In this document: piece by piece, positions 37,225-46,294 of the stretch
Layout of the letters: the number at the start of each line of letters is the position of its first letter
Numbering within the stretch: position 1 is the stretch's first letter
NCBI GenBank assembly: GCA_002715505.1
Contig: PAZF01000006.1
Span: 3,187 to 67,186, forward strand
DNA length: 64,000 nucleotides
Source of the DNA: Candidatus Pelagibacterales bacterium
GTDB lineage: Bacteria; Pseudomonadota; Alphaproteobacteria; TMED109
Reading direction: 5' to 3'
Made by a program: the position numbers and the translations under genes
Notes under the pieces: model-generated
What the model was told of the DNA's origin: nothing
Database searches by the model: none
Seen by the model: only the letters and a program-made list of their open reading frames with translations

Positions 37225-37938
37225 ATGAGAAAAAAAAGAAAAAATCTAGATTTAAGATCCATTAAAATATCAAAAGACTTTATGGAACATGCTTTAGCCT
37301 CTTGTTTAATAGAACAAGGAAAAACAAGAGTCATATGCAGTGTTACTTTAGAAGAGTCTGTCCCAAGATGGTTAAAAGGAAAAGGAAGAGGCTGGGTTAC
37401 AGCAGAATACTCTATGCTCCCTACTGCTACACATACTAGAACCGATAGAGAGGCAATAAAAGGACGTTTGTCTGGAAGAACTCAAGAAATTCAAAGGTTA
37501 ATAGGACGTAGCATTAGAAACGTATTCAGCTTAGAATTATTAGGAGAAAGAGTTTTAAAAATTGATTGTGACGTAATTTCTGCTGATGGAGGAACTAGGA
37601 CTGCATCGATTAATGGGGCATGGGTTGCTACACGAATTGCTGTTAATAAATTATTAAAGAACGGAATTATAAAAAGTAATCCTATGAAAAAAGGAGTTTC
37701 TGCAATTTCTTGTGGAATAATAGCAGGAACAGTTTTATTAGATCTTGATTATTCAGAAGACTCAAATGCAGATGCAGATGCTAATTTTGTTTTTAATAGT
37801 GAAGGTAAGATTATTGAAATTCAATGTACTGGAGAAAAGGAAGCAATAAGTAATAGTCAGTTCTCAGAAATGTTTAAAGCATCTAAATTGTCATGCTCTA
37901 AAATATATAAAACTCAACTTTCTTGTATCAATGGGTAA
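37225..37938 (+). CDS. rph: Ribonuclease PH
   Basis: 237 residues, normal RNase PH length. Motifs are EYSMLPTATHTRTDREAIKGRLSGRTQEIQRLIGRSIR (about residues 70-107) and the phosphate/active-site region DCDVISADGGTRTASINGAWVA (about 114-135). It is a phosphorolytic 3'-5' exonuclease that trims tRNA 3' ends. It pairs head-to-head with hrcA, as is usual in alphaproteobacteria, and overlaps rdgB by 8 bp. Confidence 0.97.
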   Translation: MRKKRKNLDLRSIKISKDFMEHALASCLIEQGKTRVICSVTLEESVPRWLKGKGRGWVTAEYSMLPTATHTRTDREAIKGRLSGRTQEIQRLIGRSIRNVFSLELLGERVLKIDCDVISADGGTRTASINGAWVATRIAVNKLLKNGIIKSNPMKKGVSAISCGIIAGTVLLDLDYSEDSNADADANFVFNSEGKIIEIQCTGEKEAISNSQFSEMFKASKLSCSKIYKTQLSCING

Positions 37939-38536
37939 AAATATTAAAATAATACTTGCAACCCATAATAAAAAAAAAGTAATTGAATTTAATAAGATCT
38001 TTAAGCTTTACAATATAACGTTCTTACCATTGACAATATTTACTCAAAAGCAACCTAAGGAAACAGGGAAAAGCTTTCGAGAAAATGCGATTATAAAAGC
38101 AAAAAATGCAGGAAAAGTGTCCGGCTGGAAACTTCCCTGTCTAGCCGATGATAGCGGGCTTAGTATAAAAATTTTATCAAATCAACCTGGTATTTATTCA
38201 GCACGCTGGGCAGAAAAAAAAGATTACTCTCAAGTATTTAAAATTATTTACGATAAAATTAAAGATAAAGGCGCAATAATGGAAGGTCAACGTGCTTTTT
38301 TTACATGTTGTTTGGCTTTATTATACTCTCCAACCAAAATTTATATATTTAAAGGTATATTGGAAGGAAATTTAACATATCCTCCGAGAGGGCGTTTTGG
38401 ATTCGGGTATGATCCGATTTTTATACCTAATGGTAATAAAAAAACTCTAGCAGAAATAAGTAGTAATGAAAAAAATAAAATTAGCCATAGAAGATTGGCA
38501 ATTTCTAAACTAATTGAGCACGCAATTGATAAATAA
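37931..38536 (+). CDS. rdgB: XTP/dITP diphosphatase (Ham1/RdgB)
   Basis: 201 residues. The N-terminal ILATHNKKKVIEF (about 8-20) binds the nucleotide, LADDSGLSI (about 75-83) holds the catalytic acidic residues, PGIYSARWA follows, and GRFGFGYDPIFIP plus SHRRLA close the family pattern. It removes non-canonical purine triphosphates. It lies between rph and hemW in one operon. Confidence 0.96.
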   Translation: MGKNIKIILATHNKKKVIEFNKIFKLYNITFLPLTIFTQKQPKETGKSFRENAIIKAKNAGKVSGWKLPCLADDSGLSIKILSNQPGIYSARWAEKKDYSQVFKIIYDKIKDKGAIMEGQRAFFTCCLALLYSPTKIYIFKGILEGNLTYPPRGRFGFGYDPIFIPNGNKKTLAEISSNEKNKISHRRLAISKLIEHAIDK

Positions 38537-39635
38537 TATTAGTATTTATATTCACTGGCCATGGTGTAAAAATATTTGCAATTATTGCGATTTCTATAAG
38601 TTTAAGAGTCCGAAGAATATGAATTATAAAAAAATTTTTGATTCTTACACAAGAGATTTAAAAATATTAGAAAAATATACTTACAATAAAAAAGTAATAT
38701 CCTTAAATATAGGAGGAGGTAGCCCTTCTGTAATTCCAAAACTACTATTGCAAAAATTAATAAAATATATTTTTAAGCATTATAATTTAAAAAAACAATG
38801 TGAAATAAGTATTGAGGCGAATCCTCAGGACCTAAATAAAAAAAAGTTAATGGAATACAAAAGTATAGGAATTAATAGAATTAGCATTGGAGTTCAATCG
38901 TTCAACAATAATGACTTGTTATTATTAAATAAAAATTTTAGCAAAAAAAAAGCAATTAATACAATATTTAATGCAGCAAAATATTTTAATAATATCGGTA
39001 TAGATTTGATATTCGGTATTCCAGGTTCTAGCAGGGAGGCTTTTGAGAAACAACTTTATTTTTGCAGGGAACTTCCTATAAAACACATATCTCTCTATGA
39101 ATTTGATTTAATAAATAAATTACAACAAGCGGACTATCTAGAAGACTGTAGTTTTTATGATAAAAAAAAAGAGATATTAGAGGAGAGAAATTTTATACAA
39201 TACGAAACTAGCAGTTATTCTATTTCAGGTTATCAATCTAGCTATATTAAATCGGTATTTGGAATGAAAAACTACATAGGAATAGGGCCCTCTGCTCATA
39301 GCAGAATAGCTGGCAACACTAGCGTAATTAAAATAAAAAATACTAATAACTTAGAAAGTTGGCTGGAAAAAAGTAAAAATAATTTTAGAGAAAGAATAAT
39401 GAGTCAACAAAAGAAAATTGAGGAATTATTGATTCTGGGGCTTAGTAGTTCTGAAGGTGTAAGAATAAAAGATTTAGAAGCTGTTACAAAAAATAATGTA
39501 GGTAAGTATATTAATTTTGAAAATATTAAAAATCTAAAGAAGAAGAATTTAATTTTAGAAAAAAAAGGAAGAGTTTGTCTTAGCACTAGAGGAATGCTAG
39601 TCATTAATAACATTGTTTCAAATATTTTAAATTAA
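38514..39635 (+). CDS. hemW: Radical-SAM heme chaperone HemW (HemN-like)
   Basis: 373 residues from a TTG at 38514; a TTG at 38526 is equally possible. Both sit inside rdgB, and no ATG is available upstream of the conserved core. The radical-SAM cluster motif is CxxxCxxC (CKNICNYC) in YIHWPWCKNICNYCDF, followed by LNIGGGSPS and the IGVQSFN and GIDLIFGIPG stretches. The HNxxY-like tail of coproporphyrinogen oxidases is reduced. HemW inserts heme into respiratory proteins, and the rph-rdgB-hemW order is standard. The 3' end overlaps lpoA by 4 bp. Confidence 0.93.
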   Translation: MSTQLINNISIYIHWPWCKNICNYCDFYKFKSPKNMNYKKIFDSYTRDLKILEKYTYNKKVISLNIGGGSPSVIPKLLLQKLIKYIFKHYNLKKQCEISIEANPQDLNKKKLMEYKSIGINRISIGVQSFNNNDLLLLNKNFSKKKAINTIFNAAKYFNNIGIDLIFGIPGSSREAFEKQLYFCRELPIKHISLYEFDLINKLQQADYLEDCSFYDKKKEILEERNFIQYETSSYSISGYQSSYIKSVFGMKNYIGIGPSAHSRIAGNTSVIKIKNTNNLESWLEKSKNNFRERIMSQQKKIEELLILGLSSSEGVRIKDLEAVTKNNVGKYINFENIKNLKKKNLILEKKGRVCLSTRGMLVINNIVSNILN

Positions 39636-41182
39636 TATCTAAAAAATTCAGGCGCATTCTTGAAAGTTTTAAATTTAGCCTTTTTAATAGTTTTTATCTG
39701 AAAGGTTCTTTCTACTGTTCCGTCTAATTTTAATCTAAATAGGCCTCTAAGACCTAAATAACCATTTTCACTTAATAAATATTTCATATTAATATCACCT
39801 TTTTCTTTTAAAGTAGCACTGAGTAGAGATAATATATCATAAGCCACCATAGCTACTTTAGGCATTTCTGTTCCGTAAGCTATAGAATAGATTTTAGAAA
39901 CTTCCTGTTGTAAATTTTCCGATGTTGCTGAGAAATACCCTCCATTAAGGGCCGGTTCCTGTAATATACTTTCATCCTCCCAAGAAGAAGTACCTACATA
40001 CGAAACCTTTTTAGGGTCTACACTGCTGTATTGTAATTGTGAAGCTAAAATAGTTAAAGTTTGACCAGACGCTCCTATAAAAATACTGTCAAGAGGCTTA
40101 TCTATAGCTACTGTAGATATCAATTCTCCAACATCATTATCTAGATAATTATTTTCTTCTTCTTCTTTTAAAGATTCTTCGTACTTTTGAAAACCTTTAG
40201 ATATATTTTTAGCTGCTTTTTCTTGGCTTTGAATAGTTTCTTTAAAAAACTCTACCCTAGTTGGGGTAATATTTTTTCTTTCTAATATTTTTTGAACCGT
40301 ATCATAGAGAAGATAACCATAAGAATTATCTGGCAATAGGAAGCCAATCTTCTTTTTATCCTTAGAAATTAGAAAATCTAATATTGTCTTAGTTTGTTGT
40401 TGAGGATTTATACCAAAAATCCAAACACCCTCTTTCGCTAAGTTAGTATTATTTGTAAGTGCGAAGAGTTTAATATTTTCTTGAGAAGCAAAGCTTTCTA
40501 TTGAAGCTAAAGATCTAGAATAAAGTGGTCCGATAAATAAATTAACATTATCTTCTATTAAATTAGAAAATATTTTCTGAGTTTTTTTAGGGTTTGCTTC
40601 TGTGTCTTTTATAATTAGATGTATGTTTTCATTGCCTGCCTGGAATAAAGCTAATTCCAAAGCATTAATAATTAAATTTCCTATTTCTTTATTTTCTCCT
40701 GTCAAAGGCAATAAAACACCTATTTTAATATATGGAGATGAAGTTTTTTTATATACTTCAATTTCTCTAATCATCTTTTGATTAGATTTTAAATCATCCT
40801 TTTTTTCTATTTTTTTTAAAAGTTTTGACTGAGAAACTTTTTCTTCTTCATTATTTATATTTTTTTTCTCGTCAGTTTTCTCAGCAGTTATTTTTTTTGA
40901 ATCTTTTTTATTTTCTTCTTTTTTAGATATAAGAATTTCACTATTTTTTTTTTCAACTTTTTTAATTGTATTCTCTGATCTATTTGTGTTTTTTACTGTG
41001 CTAATTTTCTCCTCAGGTTTGTTAACAGGAGCTTCGTCTAAAGTAATATTTGATAAAAATTTTTTAGCTTCATTAATAATATCAAAGGCTTCCTTGTCAT
41101 TAACGCTACAAGAAGTTATAACAATAGATATTAATAAGCAAAATGCCTTACTAATTTTAAATATATTATTTAATTTTAACAT
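39632..41182 (-). CDS. Penicillin-binding protein activator LpoA-like lipoprotein
   Basis: 516 residues. The lipoprotein signal is MLKLNNIF..LLISIVITSC with the acylated cysteine in ITSC. A lysine/glutamate-rich low-complexity stretch of about 100 residues separates it from a type-I periplasmic-binding-like domain (IGVLLPLTGENKEIGNLIINALELAL; DTEANPKKT; FIGPLYSRSL). LpoA proteins activate the peptidoglycan synthase PBP1A from the outer membrane. An in-frame ATG at 41251 would put a longer leader before the signal peptide, so I use 41182. This start shares a CATG with the divergent rsmI start. Confidence 0.85.
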   Translation of the reverse strand: MLKLNNIFKISKAFCLLISIVITSCSVNDKEAFDIINEAKKFLSNITLDEAPVNKPEEKISTVKNTNRSENTIKKVEKKNSEILISKKEENKKDSKKITAEKTDEKKNINNEEEKVSQSKLLKKIEKKDDLKSNQKMIREIEVYKKTSSPYIKIGVLLPLTGENKEIGNLIINALELALFQAGNENIHLIIKDTEANPKKTQKIFSNLIEDNVNLFIGPLYSRSLASIESFASQENIKLFALTNNTNLAKEGVWIFGINPQQQTKTILDFLISKDKKKIGFLLPDNSYGYLLYDTVQKILERKNITPTRVEFFKETIQSQEKAAKNISKGFQKYEESLKEEEENNYLDNDVGELISTVAIDKPLDSIFIGASGQTLTILASQLQYSSVDPKKVSYVGTSSWEDESILQEPALNGGYFSATSENLQQEVSKIYSIAYGTEMPKVAMVAYDILSLLSATLKEKGDINMKYLLSENGYLGLRGLFRLKLDGTVERTFQIKTIKKAKFKTFKNAPEFFRY

Positions 41183-42062
41183 GAACACTAATAAGCTTTT
41201 AACAGATTTAACCAATAATAAAAAGATAGAAGTTAATGGTGGTTTACACATTGTATCTACTCCTATAGGAAATAGATACGATATAACTTTTAGGGCTTTT
41301 TACATTCTCAGCAAGTCTGAAGTTATAGTTTGTGAAGATACTAGAGTAACTAAACGATTATTTAGTCTATTAAATATAAATATCATAAAAAAGAAATGGA
41401 TATCATATAATGATCATAATGCTTCATCAAAAATTAACTTTATTAAAAATGAATTAACTAAAAATAAAGTGGTAGCCTTGGTTTCAGATGCAGGAACCCC
41501 TTTGCTCTCAGACCCTGGTTATAAATTAGTACAGGAAGTTATTAAAAGTAAATTCCAAATTTTTCCTATTCCTGGACCTAGTGCAATTACTACAGCACTT
41601 ACTATATCTGGCGCGAAAACAGACAGTTTTTTATTTCTAGGCTTCCTATCAAAAAACAAAAATAAGTACCTACAAACTCTTCAAAAATATTCTGACCTAA
41701 AAGTTACTTTAATCATATTTGAAACAACTAAAAGGTTGAAATATTTAATTAGCAATATTTTTATTGAATACAAAAAGGCAAAAATAATGGTGACCAGAGA
41801 ACTTACTAAAGTACATGAAGAAGTCATACATGTTGACATTACTAACTTTGAAAAATATATTAAAAGCGACTTTAATTTTAAAGGAGAGATTACCATAGTC
41901 TTAGAGTTGAATAATGATAAGAAAGAAAAAATTTTTTCTAATAGTTATTTGCTCAAAGAATTAGAAAAACTTAAACCATCTCAAGTAGCTTCTATGTTAG
42001 CAAAAAGTTCTAATCAAAGCAGAGATGAAATTTATAAAAGATGCATCGCTTTAATAAAATAA
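41181..42062 (+). CDS. rsmI: 16S rRNA 2'-O-ribose C1402 methyltransferase RsmI
   Basis: 293 residues. The signature GLHIVSTPIGNRYDITFRAFYIL (about 21-43), VCEDTRVTKRL and VSDAGTPLLSDPG (about 98-110) identifies the tetrapyrrole-methylase fold RsmI. It methylates C1402 of 16S rRNA with SAM. The frame is open upstream to 40986, but those codons are antisense to lpoA and not conserved in kind; the first Met before the core is at 41181. The ATG overlaps the lpoA ATG on the other strand. Confidence 0.95.
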   Translation: MNTNKLLTDLTNNKKIEVNGGLHIVSTPIGNRYDITFRAFYILSKSEVIVCEDTRVTKRLFSLLNINIIKKKWISYNDHNASSKINFIKNELTKNKVVALVSDAGTPLLSDPGYKLVQEVIKSKFQIFPIPGPSAITTALTISGAKTDSFLFLGFLSKNKNKYLQTLQKYSDLKVTLIIFETTKRLKYLISNIFIEYKKAKIMVTRELTKVHEEVIHVDITNFEKYIKSDFNFKGEITIVLELNNDKKEKIFSNSYLLKELEKLKPSQVASMLAKSSNQSRDEIYKRCIALIK

Positions 42063-42063
42063 C

Positions 42064-42678
42064 ATGAACAAAATAAAATTATTTATTACTAGACTAATTA
42101 TTATTTTAATTTCTTTTACAAATATTTCTTGCACTCAGGTGTTAATAGGTGGGGCTGCATCAGGTGGAATAATTCTTGTTCAAGAGAGATCTCCAGAACA
42201 AGCTGCAAAAGATATAGTCATCAAAACTAAAATAGAAGAGTCATTTTTCTCTACTGATTATGATGGAATATTTTCTAAAATTAAAGTAATTGTTTTTGAA
42301 GGAAAAGTTCTTTTAGTTGGAACCGTAAAAAATAATAAGGCAAAAGAAACTGCAAACTCACTAGCCTGGAAAGTATCAAATGTTGAAGAAGTCGCAAACT
42401 ATATTGTTGTTGGTAAAGAAAATGTAATAGATTTTTTAAAAGATACAAGAATTAGTATAGAATTTAAAGCTAAATTATTAACTGATAAAGAAATTTCAGA
42501 AGTAAATTACTCCAGTACTACTGAAAACAGAATTATTTATATAATTGGTGTTTCTCAAAATGAAAAAGAGCTTGAAAAAGTCTTGTATCATGCATCTAAT
42601 ATAGCAGGAGTTAAAAAAATAGTTAATTTAGTAGTAGATAAAAATTCGCCCAAAAGAAAAAAGTTTTTAAATGAATAA
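42064..42678 (+). CDS. BON-domain envelope protein (YraP/DolP-like)
   Basis: 204 residues. The N-terminal signal segment ends near ISC with a weak lipobox (Asn at -3). Two BON domains follow (about 50-118 with the FEGKVLLVGTV core, and about 125-195 with RIIYIIGVSQNEKE). DolP-like proteins support outer-membrane integrity. The order lpoA-rsmI-(yraN)-BON is conserved in Proteobacteria; here yraN is absent and BON starts one base after rsmI. It overlaps gshB by 8 bp. Confidence 0.87.
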   Translation: MNKIKLFITRLIIILISFTNISCTQVLIGGAASGGIILVQERSPEQAAKDIVIKTKIEESFFSTDYDGIFSKIKVIVFEGKVLLVGTVKNNKAKETANSLAWKVSNVEEVANYIVVGKENVIDFLKDTRISIEFKAKLLTDKEISEVNYSSTTENRIIYIIGVSQNEKELEKVLYHASNIAGVKKIVNLVVDKNSPKRKKFLNE

Positions 42679-43618
42679 CTTGAAAGTTGCTGTTCAAATG
42701 GATGCCCCGGAACTTCTTGATAGGAATGCAGATAGTACTATTGCAATAATAGAAGAAGCCCTTAAAAGAAAATATAAAGTGCATATATATTCGGTCGATG
42801 ATCTATCCTTGAAGGATAATGATCCTATTGCGCTTTGCAAGGAAGTAAAAAGTCTGGATATTAAAAATAAAGATTTTTTGAAACTTACTGCAGCAAAAAA
42901 AAAGCATTTATCCACTTTCAATGTAATATTAATAAGGCAAGATCCTCCGTATAACATGAAATATCTTACTGCTACTTATATTTTGGAAAAACTATCACTT
43001 AGAACAAGAGTTTTAAACGATCCGTTGTCTATAAGAAACTCTCCTGAAAAGCTTTTAGTAACAAACTTTTACAAACTTATGCCTCCTACCCTCATAACAA
43101 AGAATAAGAGTGAGATAAATGATTTTTTAAAAGTATACAAAAATTGTATAATAAAACCTCTGTACGGAAATGGTGGAAAAAACGTGTTTTTTTGTTCGCG
43201 CAACGACCCAAATACAAATGTTATAATAGAAAAGTTTTTAGAAGATAATGAGCACTTTATTATACAAAAATTTATTAAGAATGTATCAAAAGGAGATAAA
43301 AGAATACTTTTAATTGATGGGAGCCCGGTAGGTGCTATTAATAGGCTGCCAGGAAAAAGAGAGATAAGAGCAAATATACACATAGGCGGGAAAGCAGAAA
43401 AAACTAATTTAACAAAAAAAGATTTAAGTATTTGTAGTAAAATCAAAAATACTCTGAGAGATAGAAATCTTTTTTTTGCCGGCATTGATGTAATAGATAA
43501 TTATATAACAGAAATTAATGTTACATCCCCAACATGCATAAGAGAAATTAATTACTTCAATAAAGATAATATAGCGAAAAAGTTCTGGGATAGTTTTGAA
43601 AAAAAATATTTACATTAA
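42671..43618 (+). CDS. gshB: Glutathione synthetase
   Basis: 315 residues, prokaryotic GshB length. The N-terminus KVAVQMDAPELLDRNADST (about 5-23) is typical. ATP-grasp features include KPLYGNGGKNVFFC (about 157-170), RILLIDGSPVGAINRLPGKREIRANIHIGGK (about 213-243) and the terminal NVTSPTCIREI. It joins gamma-glutamylcysteine and glycine. It follows the BON gene in the operon; its end overlaps the HIT gene by 4 bp. Confidence 0.95.
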   Translation: MNNLKVAVQMDAPELLDRNADSTIAIIEEALKRKYKVHIYSVDDLSLKDNDPIALCKEVKSLDIKNKDFLKLTAAKKKHLSTFNVILIRQDPPYNMKYLTATYILEKLSLRTRVLNDPLSIRNSPEKLLVTNFYKLMPPTLITKNKSEINDFLKVYKNCIIKPLYGNGGKNVFFCSRNDPNTNVIIEKFLEDNEHFIIQKFIKNVSKGDKRILLIDGSPVGAINRLPGKREIRANIHIGGKAEKTNLTKKDLSICSKIKNTLRDRNLFFAGIDVIDNYITEINVTSPTCIREINYFNKDNIAKKFWDSFEKKYLH

Positions 43619-43974
43619 TTATTTGTCATTCTTCCTATATCTTGGCCTGCTAATAAATGGAAGTGTAAGTGGGGGACTTCCTGCCTTCCGTCTATTCCAT
43701 GGTTAGTAATTATTCTACAACCACTTTTTTCAATCTTATAAATGTTTATTAATCTTTCAAAAGCAGAAAAAATAGACTCTTTTTCTTTGCTTGAGGAATT
43801 TTTAGAAAATTCATAAATATCTGAATATTGATTTTTTGGTATAATTAATACATGTATTTTTGCTTTAGGGAATATATCTTTAAAACACAAGACATGTTCA
43901 TTTTCATAAACTTTCTCTGCGTTTGCTTCTCCCTTAAGTATTTTCGCAAATATGTTGTTTTTATCATAACTCAT
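43615..43974 (-). CDS. HIT-family nucleotide-binding protein (HinT-like)
   Basis: 119 residues. IFAKILKGEANAEKVYENEHVLCFKDIFPKAKIH is typical of HinT, and the histidine triad is HLHFHLL (about 101-107). The family hydrolyses nucleoside phosphoramidates such as AMP-lysine. It is the last gene of the his series, six bases after hisE, an arrangement seen in other alphaproteobacteria. Confidence 0.93.
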   Translation of the reverse strand: MSYDKNNIFAKILKGEANAEKVYENEHVLCFKDIFPKAKIHVLIIPKNQYSDIYEFSKNSSSKEKESIFSAFERLINIYKIEKSGCRIITNHGIDGRQEVPHLHFHLLAGQDIGRMTNN

Positions 43975-43980
43975 TTAAAT

Positions 43981-44286
43981 TCACTTTTTTCTTCTTTCTA
44001 GTTCTTGAGCTATATCATAAAGAGTTATGTCTAACTTATTCCACATTACTAAAAGATGGTAAATAAGATCAGCACTTTCATATATAGTTCTTTCTTTATT
44101 TTTTAAAGTAGCCTCTATTAAAACTTCGTTTGACTCTTCTCCTACCTTTTGAATTACTTTCTTTAGATCTCCTTTAAGAAGTCTTTCTGTGTAACTAATA
44201 TTAGTGTTATTCATTTTTTTATTAGTTATCAATTCTTCTAAGTAGTTTAATATACTGCTAATATCATTTTTTTTTTCTATACTCAT
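43981..44286 (-). CDS. hisE: Phosphoribosyl-ATP pyrophosphatase
   Basis: 101 residues with the MazG-like HisE core KVIQKVGEESNEVLIEAT (about 38-55) and ESADLIYHLLVMW (about 69-81). It catalyses the second step of histidine synthesis. hisI is not fused and not in the window, so the next step is encoded elsewhere. It is three bases after hisF. Confidence 0.94.
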   Translation of the reverse strand: MSIEKKNDISSILNYLEELITNKKMNNTNISYTERLLKGDLKKVIQKVGEESNEVLIEATLKNKERTIYESADLIYHLLVMWNKLDITLYDIAQELERRKK

Positions 44287-44289
44287 TGT

Positions 44290-45060
44290 TCATATCCTAA
44301 CTGGTAGACCTTTATTTTTTAGTTCTTTTTTAACATCATGTATCTTGAATTTTCCAAAGTGAAAAACTGATGCAGCTAAAAGGCCAGACGCTCCACCTTC
44401 TTGAAAACCATCTATAAAATCTTTAATACATCCTACCCCCCCTGATGCTATTATTGGAACTGAAACACTAGAGCTAATTTTTTTTGTTAAATTTATATCA
44501 AATCCTTTTTTAGTTCCATCTCTATCCATAGAAGTTATCAACAATTCTCCAGCACCCAAACTAACGGCTCTTTTAGCCCAATCAACGGCATCTATATTAG
44601 TAGGCACCCTTCCGCCATGAGAAAATACCTCATAACCGCTTTTAATACTACTATTTTTAGAAATTTTTGCGTCAATAGCAACAACAATACATTGATTCCC
44701 AAAATTATTTGCACCTTTTGTAATAAGCTTTGGATTTTTAATAGCAGCAGAATTAATAGAAACTTTATCAGCCCCTGCAAATAATAAACTTCTTATATCT
44801 TTTACACTTTTTACTCCTCCTCCTACAGTAAGAGGCATAAAACAGTTTTTTGCAGTTTTGTTAACTATATCCAGCAATAGCTCTCTATTTTCTACACTAG
44901 CTGTGATATCTAAAAAACAAAGTTCATCTGCTCCTTGACGGTCATAAATTTTTGCTTGCTCCACAGGATCACCTGCATCAATTAGATCAATAAAGTTTAT
45001 TCCTTTAACTACTCTTCCATTTTTTACATCTAAGCATGGAATTATTCTTAATTTTAACAT
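44290..45060 (-). CDS. hisF: Imidazole glycerol phosphate synthase subunit HisF
   Basis: 256 residues, a half-barrel duplicate. It begins [16 protein letters not shown] (about 5-20), with the catalytic aspartates in CLDV and in [12 protein letters not shown]. It makes imidazole glycerol phosphate and AICAR with ammonia delivered by HisH, encoded in the same operon. It overlaps hisA by 7 bp. Confidence 0.97.
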   Translation of the reverse strand: MLKLRIIPCLDVKNGRVVKGINFIDLIDAGDPVEQAKIYDRQGADELCFLDITASVENRELLLDIVNKTAKNCFMPLTVGGGVKSVKDIRSLLFAGADKVSINSAAIKNPKLITKGANNFGNQCIVVAIDAKISKNSSIKSGYEVFSHGGRVPTNIDAVDWAKRAVSLGAGELLITSMDRDGTKKGFDINLTKKISSSVSVPIIASGGVGCIKDFIDGFQEGGASGLLAASVFHFGKFKIHDVKKELKNKGLPVRI

Positions 45061-45776
45061 ATTTTCTCTATGTCGAAAATATTTTCTAAAGGTATTTTTT
45101 TATCATAGATTGCTTTTCCTACAATAACTCCAGCAACCTTTGCTTTTTTAAGATTTATTAAATCATTTAAAGAAGAAACCCCTCCAGAAGCAATTAGGGG
45201 TACTTTAATAATATTTTTATAATAGTTTATTTTTTCTATATTAGGTCCTTGAAGCAATCCATCCTTGTCTATATCAGTATATATTACACTTTCCACTCCT
45301 AGGTCTGAAAATTTTTTAAAATAGTAATCTGCTTCAATGTTTTTAATTACTTTAGTCCAACCCTTCACAGCAATTTTTTCTTTTAATAAATCTAAACCTA
45401 CTGATATTTTTTTAGGAAAATACCTTATTGCTTCTTCTACAAGTGTTTTGTTTTCTATGGCTGCTGTTCCAATTATAACCCTATCAACCCCTAAATTAAC
45501 CCATTTTTCAATAATTTTTAAAGACCTTATTCCACCTCCTAATTGAACCTTACATTTAGAGTAACGCAAAATTTCATTTATAGGATCCTGGTTTTGATTT
45601 TTTCCTAACAAAGCTCCATCTAAATCAACTACATGAACCCACTCAGCTCCATTTTTTTGAAACTCATTAACTTGATCTTTAACAGAATTTTTGTAAACAG
45701 TTTTCTTTTCAAAGTTTCCTTTTTGCAACCTTACAATTTTACCTTTAGAAAGGTCTATTGCTGGATAAACTATCAT
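45054..45776 (-). CDS. hisA: ProFAR isomerase HisA
   Basis: 240 residues. [20 protein letters not shown] at the N-terminus has the catalytic Asp, [14 protein letters not shown] (about 164-177) the second acid, and IASGGVSS the phosphate loop. It isomerises ProFAR to PRFAR in histidine synthesis. The 5' end abuts the stop of the GNAT gene. Confidence 0.96.
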   Translation of the reverse strand: MIVYPAIDLSKGKIVRLQKGNFEKKTVYKNSVKDQVNEFQKNGAEWVHVVDLDGALLGKNQNQDPINEILRYSKCKVQLGGGIRSLKIIEKWVNLGVDRVIIGTAAIENKTLVEEAIRYFPKKISVGLDLLKEKIAVKGWTKVIKNIEADYYFKKFSDLGVESVIYTDIDKDGLLQGPNIEKINYYKNIIKVPLIASGGVSSLNDLINLKKAKVAGVIVGKAIYDKKIPLENIFDIEKIC

Positions 45777-46294
45777 TATTCGCCTAAATACTTGTAAAAG
45801 TATTTTCCAGAAACCATTTCAGTATTTGCAAGTCTATGATAAGCAGGTAATTCTCCCCATTGCTTATAGCCAATTTGTTCATAAAGTTTAATGGCACTTT
45901 TTTGAGTTTCTCTAACATCCAATAAAACATGTGAAAAGTTTTTCAGTTTGCATTCTTTTTCTGCTTCCTCTATTAAAAGCCTTGCTAAACCGTGTCCTCT
46001 TGCCCAAGTTGCAACAAAATGTGTATCTATAAAAACTCTAAAAATAGAGGCTTCATTTGTAGAAGAAAAGGTAACAACTTGAAGGGAACCTGCTATTAAA
46101 CCTTTATATCTTCCCAGAAATAACCATCTGTTAGGGACAAGAAGTACTCCCTTCCAATAATCCTTAACCTTGTTTTTAGGCGGAGGGTTGACCCAACCAA
46201 ACCCTATGCCTTCTTTGATTGCGTCCATAGTTGCAGCAGTTAGTTCATCAAGCTCCCCTCTTTTAAAAGTAGTAGTTTTTTCAACAGTTATCAT
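45776..46294 (-). CDS. GNAT-family N-acetyltransferase inside the his operon
   Basis: 172 residues. The GNAT acetyl-CoA-binding motif A is VATWARGHGLARLLIEEAEKEC (about residues 97-118, with the R/Q-x-x-G-x-G/A loop as ARGHGLA), and motif B is KLYEQIGYKQWG. It acetylates an unknown amine. The start at 46294 overlaps the hisH stop as TAATG; the ATG at 46306 lies deeper in hisH. The place between hisH and hisA suggests co-regulation with histidine synthesis but not a known step. Confidence 0.83.
   Translation of the reverse strand: MITVEKTTTFKRGELDELTAATMDAIKEGIGFGWVNPPPKNKVKDYWKGVLLVPNRWLFLGRYKGLIAGSLQVVTFSSTNEASIFRVFIDTHFVATWARGHGLARLLIEEAEKECKLKNFSHVLLDVRETQKSAIKLYEQIGYKQWGELPAYHRLANTEMVSGKYFYKYLGE

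Noticed and set aside
40986-41180. Upstream extension of rsmI to 40986
   Set aside because: These codons are antisense to the lpoA lysine-rich region and precede the conserved RsmI start by about 85 residues.
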